Shown: positions 6,657-12,102 of the stretch, piece by piece
How positions within the stretch are numbered: the first letter of the stretch is position 1
Layout of the letters: each line of letters starts with the position of its first letter
Origin: JAJPGZ01 sp038229295
Lineage (GTDB): Bacteria > Verrucomicrobiota > Verrucomicrobiia > Chthoniobacterales > UBA10450
Direction: 5' to 3'
DNA: 12,102 nt
Assembly: GCA_038229295.1 (NCBI GenBank)
Contig: JBBROO010000064.1
Coordinates: 1-12,102 of the forward strand
Notes under the pieces: model-generated
Told to the model about the DNA's origin: nothing
Database searches by the model: none
Seen by the model: only the letters and a program-made list of their open reading frames with translations
Position numbers and translations under genes: made by a program

Positions 6657-8210
6657 ATGTCGCCCTTGCTGCCTAAACCAAGGGCAGCTTCTAGACGCCT
6701 TATGCAAGGAAGCCTCGGTCATCTTATCTGGACGTTCTGTTACCTCAGCGTCCTCTTCGGCCTTTCTGCGTACGGGATCCATCGCTACTTCATCATCTAC
6801 CTCTTCCTCAAAAATCGGAAGCGCGAACCCGTCCCGGCTGGTCACTTCGACCAACTTCCCAAGGTCACGGTGCAGCTCCCCATCTTTAATGAGGTTTACG
6901 TGGTCGAACGTTTGCTGCGTTCGGTCAGCGAGTTGGATTACCCGAGAGAGCTTCTGCAAATCCAGGTGCTCGACGATTCGACCGATGATACTCGCGAGAT
7001 CACATCTTCCTGCGTCGACGAATTGCGCGGCCAGGGTTTCAATGTCGATCTTATCCAACGCGCCGACCGCACTGGTTTCAAAGCGGGCGCTCTCGAAGCC
7101 GGTCTCGACGTGGCTCACGGCGACTTCGTTTGTATTCTAGACGCCGATTTCGTTCCGCGTCCGGAATTGCTGAAACGAACCGTGCAATTCTTCACCGACC
7201 CGAATGTCGGCATGATCCAGACGCGCTGGGGACATTTGAATCGCGGGTACTCGCTGCTCACGCGCGTGCAGGCGATGTTCCTCGACGGTCATTTGCTTCT
7301 CGAACAAACCGCGCGCAGTCGCAGCGGAAGATTTTTTAATTTCAACGGCACGGCTGGGCTGTGGCGAAGATCGTGCATTCAGGAAGCGGGCGGTTGGCAG
7401 CACGATACGCTGACCGAAGATCTCGATCTTAGTTACCGCGCGCAGCTAGCGGGTTGGAAATTTATTTTTCTAGCGGACGTAGTCACACCCGCCGAGTTGC
7501 CCGTCGACATGAACGGGTTCAAATCGCAGCAACATCGCTGGACCAAAGGCTCCATTCAGACGTGTAAAAAATTGTTGCCCACTATTTGGCGGAGCAAATT
7601 GCCCTGGGCGATCAAGCTCGAGGCGACCGGTCATCTCACTTCAAACTTTGCCTATCTCCTTCTCGCCTGTCTCTGCGTGCTGCTTCATCCCTCCGCCGGC
7701 GGACCGCCGCCAGGCTGGATGCGGACTTTCTTGATCGACATTCCAATTTTCCTGACCGCCTCGGTCTCGGTCACATTGTTTTACATTTGCGCGCAACGCG
7801 AGCTGCATCCGCGCACGTGGATGAAGGAAATTCTGCTCCTGCCTTGCTTGCTCGCGCTCGGCGTCGGCTTGTCGATCAATAACGCCCGCGCCGTTCTCGA
7901 AGCGGTCTTCAATCACCAATCCGATTTCGCCCGCACACCGAAATACGGGATCGAGCGCAAATCGCAGCCGTGGCGCAGTTGCCGCTACATGCCGCTGAAA
8001 TCGCTCCTGCCACTCGCCGAAATGGCCTTCGCCGTTTACTTCAGCTATTTCGTTTGGTTCGCGCTGGCTCACCGACAATTCCTATCGGTACCCTTTCTGC
8101 TCATGTTTCAATGCGGCTTCCTTTATGTGTCGCTCAGCTCACTCGCAGCTTGGTGGCCGAAGTTCAGCTTCGGTGCGGCCCGCCCGGCGCCGGAAGCAAT
8201 TCCCGCGTGA
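6657..8210 (+). CDS. Membrane glycosyltransferase family 2, CESA/CslA-like
   Basis: Processive-type GT2 of 517 residues that would polymerise a beta-linked polysaccharide from a nucleotide sugar at the inner membrane. A membrane segment at about 25-50 precedes the cytoplasmic GT-A domain. Catalytic signature residues are DDSTDD (106-111), DAD (162-164), TEDLDL (253-258) and the acceptor-site QQHRW (291-295). Four or five membrane segments follow, near 328-345, 360-378, 392-410, 448-470 and 476-498. There is no PilZ domain. The sequence resembles the CESA_CaSu_A2 / glucomannan-synthase-like group more than BcsA. The sugar cannot be decided. ATG 6657 has GGGAA about 10 nt upstream; ATG 6702 is a possible shorter start. 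It is divergent from the exported-protein gene (54 bp) and is followed after 31 bp by the L,D-transpeptidase. Confidence 0.92.
   Translation: MSPLLPKPRAASRRLMQGSLGHLIWTFCYLSVLFGLSAYGIHRYFIIYLFLKNRKREPVPAGHFDQLPKVTVQLPIFNEVYVVERLLRSVSELDYPRELLQIQVLDDSTDDTREITSSCVDELRGQGFNVDLIQRADRTGFKAGALEAGLDVAHGDFVCILDADFVPRPELLKRTVQFFTDPNVGMIQTRWGHLNRGYSLLTRVQAMFLDGHLLLEQTARSRSGRFFNFNGTAGLWRRSCIQEAGGWQHDTLTEDLDLSYRAQLAGWKFIFLADVVTPAELPVDMNGFKSQQHRWTKGSIQTCKKLLPTIWRSKLPWAIKLEATGHLTSNFAYLLLACLCVLLHPSAGGPPPGWMRTFLIDIPIFLTASVSVTLFYICAQRELHPRTWMKEILLLPCLLALGVGLSINNARAVLEAVFNHQSDFARTPKYGIERKSQPWRSCRYMPLKSLLPLAEMAFAVYFSYFVWFALAHRQFLSVPFLLMFQCGFLYVSLSSLAAWWPKFSFGAARPAPEAIPA
7043..7052 (+). repeat. Repeated motif TGTCGATCTT inside the CESA-like gene
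   Basis: Exact copy, read in frame as Val-Asp-Leu in GFNVDLIQRAD. A near copy with one mismatch (TCTCGATCTT, 7421-7430) underlies the conserved TEDLDL motif. Confidence 0.75.
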
Positions 8211-8241
8211 CAAAGGGGAATTTCTGAGTATTCAGTCGCCC

Positions 8242-8919
8242 ATGTTGCGCCCCCTCCTCGCGCTCCTCGCTCTAATTTCAATGGCCGCTCCTCTGTCTGC
8301 GGCGACGACGGTGCTGTCCACCGCGCAATCGATCGCCACGTCCGGGCTGCCCGCCGTTCCCAGCCGCGTCGTCATTAGCGTGCGCGATCAAAAACTCATG
8401 CTCATGCAGAACGGCGCAAAGATTGCAACTTATCCCGTTTCCACTTCGAAATATGGTCTGGGAGATTTTTGGGGACGCATGACGACGCCGTTAGGCTATC
8501 TGCAGGTTGCGCAAAAAATCGGAGACAATGCGCCCATCGGCGCGGTGTTTCACAATCGCCGTTTTACCGGCGAAGTGATTCGGGCGAACGCGCCCGGTCG
8601 CGATCCCATCACGACGCGCATCATATGGCTGCGCGGACTCGAGCCGCAAAACGCGCACGCATTTAGCCGCTGCATTTACATTCACGGTACGCCGGAAGAA
8701 CGTTTGATCGGACGTCCAGCGAGCTTCGGCTGCATCCGGATGAAATCGAACGACGTCGCGGCGCTTTATAATCAGCTTCCTCTTGGTGCCCTTGTTGAAA
8801 TTGTGCCCGATCGTTTGCCGGGCAAATCCAAACCGTCGAGCGAGCCGACGTTCCAGACGCGGGCGCCATCGAAAGGCGCTTTCACGCAACCGATCGCCGC
8901 TTCAGGCCGCGGCGCGTAA
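8242..8919 (+). CDS. Exported L,D-transpeptidase (YkuD domain)
   Basis: Enzyme of 225 residues that would act outside the inner membrane, forming 3-3 cross-links in peptidoglycan or attaching proteins to it. MLRPLLALLALISMAAPLSA is a Sec signal peptide with a likely cut after residue 20. The YkuD domain runs from about residue 43 (VVISVRDQKLMLMQNG) to 189. The active site is H148 in IYIHGTPEE and S161-F-G-C164-I-R in the H-x(12)-S-x-G-C-x-R pattern. A Pro/Ser-rich tail of about 30 residues closes the protein. I chose ATG 8242 because it starts the signal peptide; an upstream extension to 8125 overlaps the glycosyltransferase and reads as unrelated basic sequence. It lies 31 bp after the glycosyltransferase gene and is probably co-transcribed with it. 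Confidence 0.92.
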   Translation: MLRPLLALLALISMAAPLSAATTVLSTAQSIATSGLPAVPSRVVISVRDQKLMLMQNGAKIATYPVSTSKYGLGDFWGRMTTPLGYLQVAQKIGDNAPIGAVFHNRRFTGEVIRANAPGRDPITTRIIWLRGLEPQNAHAFSRCIYIHGTPEERLIGRPASFGCIRMKSNDVAALYNQLPLGALVEIVPDRLPGKSKPSSEPTFQTRAPSKGAFTQPIAASGRGA

Positions 8920-8937
8920 AAGTTTTTCGCGAGCGAT

Positions 8938-8968
8938 TGTCGATCTTGCGGACAAGATCGACATCTTG
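8938..8968 (+). repeat. Inverted pair of the repeated motif forming a hairpin before rpsT
   Basis: TGTCGATCTTG (8938-8948), loop CGGA, CAAGATCGACA (8953-8963): an 11-bp perfect stem. A competing 6-bp hairpin is CAAGAT-CGAC-ATCTTG (8953-8968). No T-run follows. It lies between the L,D-transpeptidase stop and rpsT, so it may end the former, attenuate the latter, or be a palindromic binding site. Confidence 0.85.
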
Positions 8969-9017
8969 ACAACGAGGCATTACGCCGCGAGCCTCCACGC
9001 TCCAAAATTTCTCAGCA

Positions 9018-9272
9018 ATGGCTAACACAAAATCTGCCGCCAAACGCGCGCGCCAAACTTCCAAACGCACTTTGCGCAATCGCAGCGCGATCACCCGATT
9101 GCGTTCCATGCACAAACGCACCCGTGCGAGCGAGTCGGCTGATCCTATTCAAATTCGTTCGCTCATTTCCGCGATCGATAACGCCGCCAAGCGTGGCATC
9201 ATTCATCGCAACGCCGCGCGACGTCGCAAGGCTCGGCTCAATCGCGCATTGGCCGGCGCGGCCAAAAAGTAA
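9018..9272 (+). CDS. rpsT: 30S ribosomal protein S20
   Basis: Primary binding protein of 16S rRNA in the small ribosomal subunit, 84 residues, the usual length. MANTKSAAKRARQTSKRTLRN is the classic S20 start, and the helical core HKRTRASESADPIQIRSLIS and the basic end AARRRKARLNRALAG also match. No Shine-Dalgarno is visible before ATG 9018. S20 synthesis is self-regulated in E. coli; whether that holds here is unknown. The 98-bp leader holds an 11-bp hairpin made of two repeated-motif copies and TTGACA at 8966-8971, with no convincing -10 element. Its stop is one base from the stop of the convergent glycosyltransferase gene. Confidence 0.97.
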   Translation: MANTKSAAKRARQTSKRTLRNRSAITRLRSMHKRTRASESADPIQIRSLISAIDNAAKRGIIHRNAARRRKARLNRALAGAAKK

Positions 9273-9273
9273 A

Positions 9274-10038
9274 TCAAGTCTGCCGCCCGGCCGCATAAAA
9301 GCGGCCGAAGTTTCGGATCGTGGCGAAGCGCCGGTCTAACGACCGCCGAAGTTTTGTCGGATACTCCGGCGCGATGCCTTCCTCGATTAAAAGATCGACA
9401 TGTGAAGCGCGCGGTTTCTTTTTGTAAGTTTGCTCGGATGCGTCCTCGCGCGATTTGTCGCCGTGATGAATCAGAATTTTATCTTTTTGGTGCAGTGCCT
9501 TGTAAATCCAACCGGCCTTGTATGCGCGGATGGCGTAGAGTGAAGGCGCGCCCGCCATCGGAAAACGTTCCGCGTCCATCGGCGCCAGTTGCTCGATCAT
9601 TTTCCGGCGCAACATCAGGCAATGTCCGTCGAGCGAACCCCACACCGGGCCGACGCCGGAATAGCGATGCAGCGTCCCGACCATGCCCACGCGCGCATCG
9701 CTTTCCATTACGCGAAGCATGATGTCGATCCAATCCGGTCGCGTGATTTCCACATCGGGATTTAGCAGCAACAAAAATTGCGCGCGCGGATTGGCCAGTT
9801 CCATTCCCTGATTGCACGCGCGGCACCAGAGCAGGTTCTCGTCGTTCAACACGAGCTTGAATCCGGTTTCGCTGCGCAAATAATCGCGCGTCTCTTCGCG
9901 CGACGCGTTGTCGATGACGATGAGCTCGTGCGGAGTGCGCGTCATCTCTCGCACGCTCGTTAGGCATTTCTGCACATACGCGCGCGCGTTGAACGTGACG
10001 ATAATGATTGAGACCAGCGGTCGTTCCGTTTGTTCCAT
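9274..10038 (-). CDS. Glycosyltransferase family 2 (WbbL/rhamnosyltransferase-like), soluble
   Basis: Enzyme of 254 residues that would transfer one sugar from a nucleotide donor to a glycan or glycolipid in the cytoplasm. The GT-A core starts at once with PLVSIIIVTFNA (7-18), then VIDNAS (41-46), CNQGMELA, and LLNPDVEI (91-98), where NPD replaces the usual DXD. GSLDGHCLMLRR (135-146) also fits the WbbL type. There are no membrane segments. I chose ATG 10038-10036 because it stands directly before the conserved core; the frame stays open upstream, but that reads as the opposite strand of the sulfatase gene. Its 3' end contains a GC-rich hairpin and its stop nearly touches rpsT. It diverges from the sulfatase gene with 45 bp between them. 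Confidence 0.88.
   Translation of the reverse strand: MEQTERPLVSIIIVTFNARAYVQKCLTSVREMTRTPHELIVIDNASREETRDYLRSETGFKLVLNDENLLWCRACNQGMELANPRAQFLLLLNPDVEITRPDWIDIMLRVMESDARVGMVGTLHRYSGVGPVWGSLDGHCLMLRRKMIEQLAPMDAERFPMAGAPSLYAIRAYKAGWIYKALHQKDKILIHHGDKSREDASEQTYKKKPRASHVDLLIEEGIAPEYPTKLRRSLDRRFATIRNFGRFYAAGRQT
9288..9307. terminator. GC-rich hairpin between convergent genes (possible rpsT terminator)
   Basis: CGGCCGC (9288-9294), loop ATAAAA, GCGGCCG (9301-9307): a 7-bp stem starting 15 bp past the rpsT stop. It is followed by AAGTTT, not a proper T-run. It lies inside the last codons of the minus-strand glycosyltransferase, so it also constrains that protein's C-terminus. Confidence 0.45.
9391..9400 (-). 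repeat. Repeated motif inside the soluble GT2 gene
   Basis: AAGATCGACA on the plus strand; the gene reads it as Val-Asp-Leu in ASHVDLLIEEG, near its C-terminus where protein constraint is likely weak. Confidence 0.8.
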
Positions 10039-10047
10039 GTCGATCTT
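10038..10047 (+). repeat. Repeated motif at the start of the soluble GT2 gene
   Basis: Exact copy in the 45-bp gap between the divergent GT2 and sulfatase genes. On the minus strand its last A is the A of the GT2 ATG, so it occupies the ribosome-binding region of that gene. Confidence 0.85.
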
Positions 10048-10083
10048 GCGGGCGCGGCCAGGAATCATATCATCGATGACTTC

Positions 10084-11508
10084 ATGGCCAAGCGTGCGCC
10101 GAACCTTCTCGTTTTTCTTCCGGACCAACATCGCGCCGATACGCTCGCTTGTTACGGCGCGCGTCGCGCCTTCGCGCCAAATCTCGACAAGTTCGCGTCG
10201 CAGTCCGTTGTTTTTCAGCGCGCGTATGTAACTCAGCCAATCTGCGCGCCCTCGCGCTCGTCGCTGCTTACTGGAACGTGGCCGCACCAGAACGGCTGCA
10301 CGAAAAACGGTGAGGCGTTGCCGGCGAAGTTTCGCTGTCTGCCCGAGATGATCGGCGACTCGGATTATCGCACCGGTTATTTCGGCAAGTGGCACCTCGG
10401 CGACGAGCTTTCCGCGCAACACGGATTCAAAGAGTGGATGTCGATCATGGACAGCTACAAAACGAAAACGCGCTGGTATCGGCGGAAGAAAATCAGCAGC
10501 TACTCACGCTTTCTACGCGCGCGCGGATTGAAACCGGATGTGAAAAAGAAGGGCGCATTCAGTCTGCGCTTCGCCACCAAGTTGCCACTCGAACTTTCCA
10601 AGTCGAAATTTTTGGAAACACAGGCGTGTGATTTTATGGAGCGACATCGCCGCGAGCCATTCATTCTCTTCGTCGCGTTCTTCGAGCCGCATCCGCCGTA
10701 TCACGGGCCGTTTGATGACACGCATCCACTTGAAAGTGTCGATGTCGATCCAACGGTCACACAAACATTTGGCGAAGACATGCCGTTGCGTTATCGCTTG
10801 CGGCAGGAATTCTACGAGAAGCGATTCGGCGCGTCCGCCGAAGAGTACTTGTCGATCAAACGACGTTACCTCGGACTCGTCACGCAGATGGACCAAAGCA
10901 TCGGCGCAATTCTGGCAAAGCTGGACGAGCTGGCCCTAACGAACGAGACGATCGTCGTGCACACCAGCGATCACGGCGACTTGATGGGCGCGCATCGTCT
11001 TTTCGGCAAAGGCGTATTGTTCGAGCCGGCCACACGTGTTCCTTTTTTGCTGCGCCTGCCAGATCAACACCGTGCCGTTTCGATTTCGCAACCAGTCAGT
11101 CACATCGATTTCACACCGACGATTGTCGATCTAATGGGCAAGCCGCAGGATGCGCAGTGTGCCGGGAAAAGTCTCGCGCCGCTTTTGCGAGGCCAGCAAT
11201 TGCCGCCGGAGACAATCTTTTTGGAATGGGCGCCGGCGCGCCGCGCAAAATTCAAACCGGAAACAAATCTCGCGGACGCGGAGCAAATTCAACGCGTCAT
11301 GCGCGAGTCGACCCGCGCTGCCATTTCGCCGGACGGCTGGAAACTTTGCCTGCGCGATGTCGATCTTAACGAGCTCTACAATTTGAATTCTGATCCGCAC
11401 GAGACCAAAAACCTTTTTGCCCGCAGCGAACACCAGGATGAGGTGGCGCGATTGACTGGCGAAATCCATCGTTGGCAGGAAAAAGTGGGCGACACAGTAA
11501 AGGTTTGA
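10084..11508 (+). CDS. Sulfatase (formylglycine type)
   Basis: Hydrolase of 474 residues that would cleave sulfate esters. The active-site motif is C54-A-P-S-R58, in which the Cys must be converted to formylglycine by a separate maturase not seen here. Metal-site residues include D14 in PDQHRAD and D296-H297 in HTSDHGDLMGAHRLFGKG. GKWHLG is at 101-106, and the usual C-terminal ELYNLNSDPHETKNLF is at 430-445. No signal peptide is present from ATG 10084 or in the open extension to 10030, which is unusual because many sulfatases are exported. ATG 10084 gives the typical start MAKRAPNLLVFLPDQ. Substrate cannot be predicted. It stands opposite a glycosyltransferase gene, with a possible downstream partner 31 bp away. 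Confidence 0.92.
   Translation: MAKRAPNLLVFLPDQHRADTLACYGARRAFAPNLDKFASQSVVFQRAYVTQPICAPSRSSLLTGTWPHQNGCTKNGEALPAKFRCLPEMIGDSDYRTGYFGKWHLGDELSAQHGFKEWMSIMDSYKTKTRWYRRKKISSYSRFLRARGLKPDVKKKGAFSLRFATKLPLELSKSKFLETQACDFMERHRREPFILFVAFFEPHPPYHGPFDDTHPLESVDVDPTVTQTFGEDMPLRYRLRQEFYEKRFGASAEEYLSIKRRYLGLVTQMDQSIGAILAKLDELALTNETIVVHTSDHGDLMGAHRLFGKGVLFEPATRVPFLLRLPDQHRAVSISQPVSHIDFTPTIVDLMGKPQDAQCAGKSLAPLLRGQQLPPETIFLEWAPARRAKFKPETNLADAEQIQRVMRESTRAAISPDGWKLCLRDVDLNELYNLNSDPHETKNLFARSEHQDEVARLTGEIHRWQEKVGDTVKV
11358..11367 (+). repeat. Repeated motif inside the sulfatase gene
   Basis: Exact copy, read as Val-Asp-Leu in RDVDLNELYNL. One-mismatch copies occur at 10439-10448 (TGTCGATCAT) and 11124-11133 (TGTCGATCTA) in the same gene. 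Confidence 0.75.
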
Positions 11509-11539
11509 AGCAGGTCGCAGGTCGGCTAGATTCTGGCCG

Positions 11540-12102
11540 ATGATTTTCCCGCTTCTTCTCGTGATCCTGGCCGTCGCTTATCGCCTGGCGACGGGGTTGA
11601 TGATTCATTCCGGCTCCACCTGGCTTTCGAACTTCGCGCCCTTCGCCGCGCTCGCGCTGTGCAGCGCCGCTTATTTTCCGGCACGGCTCAAATTCACTTT
11701 GCCGCTCGTCGCGCTTTTTGTTTCCGACGCGGTCCTCAATTTTCACTACGACGCGCCGCTCTTCAGTCCGCTCATCCTCTGCCGCTACTTCACGCTGGCG
11801 CTTGTCGGATTAATCGGGCTCGCATTACAGAATCGCGCGTCGCTCAAGACAATGCTGCCGGCATCCATCGCAGGATCGACAATCTATTATGTGATCTCAT
11901 GCACGTTCGCCTGGCTGAGCGATCCTGGTTATGTGAGAAATTTCTCCGGGTTAATCCAATCGCTCACCGTCGGCTTGTCCGCCTACAGCGCGACGCCGAG
12001 CTGGATGTTTTATCGCAACTCACTCGTGAGCGATCTCGTCTTCACGTTCGCTTTCGTCCTGTGCGTCCAATTCAGCCGCAGCGCTGAATCTTCGCCTAAC
12101 AA
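11540..12102 (+). CDS. DUF6580-like integral membrane protein (3' end outside window)
   Basis: I translated this by hand: 187 codons are open from ATG 11540 to the edge. The protein begins MIFPLLLVILAVAYRL and has about five or six hydrophobic segments (near 1-18, 31-46, 52-67, 75-98, 105-125, 165-180). NFAPFAALALCSAAYFP, then PLVALFVSDAVLNFHY, and a late segment reading SATPSWMFYRNSLVSDLVF are the pattern I associate with DUF6580 proteins, whose function is not established. Their compact helical layout recalls substrate-binding membrane subunits of vitamin transporters, but that is only resemblance. It follows the sulfatase by 31 bp on the same strand. No Shine-Dalgarno is visible. At its normal length of about 180-200 residues it would end just past the window. 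Confidence 0.72.
   Translation, partial: MIFPLLLVILAVAYRLATGLMIHSGSTWLSNFAPFAALALCSAAYFPARLKFTLPLVALFVSDAVLNFHYDAPLFSPLILCRYFTLALVGLIGLALQNRASLKTMLPASIAGSTIYYVISCTFAWLSDPGYVRNFSGLIQSLTVGLSAYSATPSWMFYRNSLVSDLVFTFAFVLCVQFSRSAESSPN

Noticed and set aside
6631..6658. TTGACG with CATCAT at 16-bp spacing, as a promoter for the CESA-like gene
   Set aside because: The -10 match is only four of six and would place the transcription start inside the coding region from ATG 6657; not supported.
8966..8994. TTGACA before rpsT as a -35 element
   Set aside because: The hexamer is perfect, but no acceptable -10 lies 16-18 bp further on, and it overlaps the second arm of the hairpin.
11511..11524. Direct repeat CAGGTCG-CAGGTCG after the sulfatase gene
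   Set aside because: Two 7-base units only; too short to support a functional element.
1..12102. CRISPR array interpretation of the repeated 10-mer
   Set aside because: Copies are irregularly spaced, in both orientations, inside conserved genes, and far shorter than CRISPR repeats; no cas genes are present.
1..12102. Mobile-element origin of the repeated motif
   Set aside because: No transposase, target-site duplication or longer shared flanks are visible; similarity stops at about 15 bp.

Overview
The window (12,102 bp, GC-rich, I estimate high 50s %) looks like a stretch of bacterial chromosome with no insertion sequence, phage gene, CRISPR array, tRNA or rRNA visible. The gene style (RNase HIII with an N-terminal substrate-binding domain, a DUF4388/pseudo-receiver protein, a sulfatase, a CESA/CslA-like GT2, hardly any recognisable Shine-Dalgarno sequences) suggests a Verrucomicrobiota member, perhaps Chthoniobacterales-like. 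That placement is inference. Thirteen protein genes are supported, and two of them run off the edges: mutY at the left and a DUF6580-like membrane protein at the right.

Layout. 1-1518: divergent DNA-maintenance pair, mutY (minus, 3' end missing) and rnhC (plus). 1586-3200: plus-strand run of a DUF4388 signalling protein, an unrecognised helical protein and an HU/IHF-type nucleoid protein. 3234-6602: minus-strand pair, an exported helical protein followed by a membrane hybrid histidine kinase with a C-terminal receiver. 6657-9272: plus-strand CESA-like membrane glycosyltransferase, an exported L,D-transpeptidase (together a possible cell-envelope unit), then ribosomal protein S20. 9274-12102: a soluble GT2 glycosyltransferase (minus) diverging from a sulfatase (plus), then the DUF6580-like protein.

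Main unexplained signal. The 10-mer TGTCGATCTT (reverse complement AAGATCGACA) occurs 14 times without mismatch, about once per 0.9 kb, against roughly 0.015-0.023 expected by chance on both strands. It occurs in either orientation, inside and between genes, and in several reading frames, so selection acts on the DNA and not on a peptide. Every copy is preceded by A or T and followed by G, A or T; three copies extend to the identical 15-mer CGATGTCGATCTTGC. Copies cluster at gene borders: two supply the stop codons of minus-strand genes, one touches a start codon, two form an 11-bp hairpin before rpsT, and two sit in tandem in a signal-peptide coding region. Density, lack of strand bias, tolerance inside genes and the inverted pair resemble DNA uptake sequences of Neisseriaceae and Pasteurellaceae. 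A protein-binding or chromosome-organising site is the main alternative.
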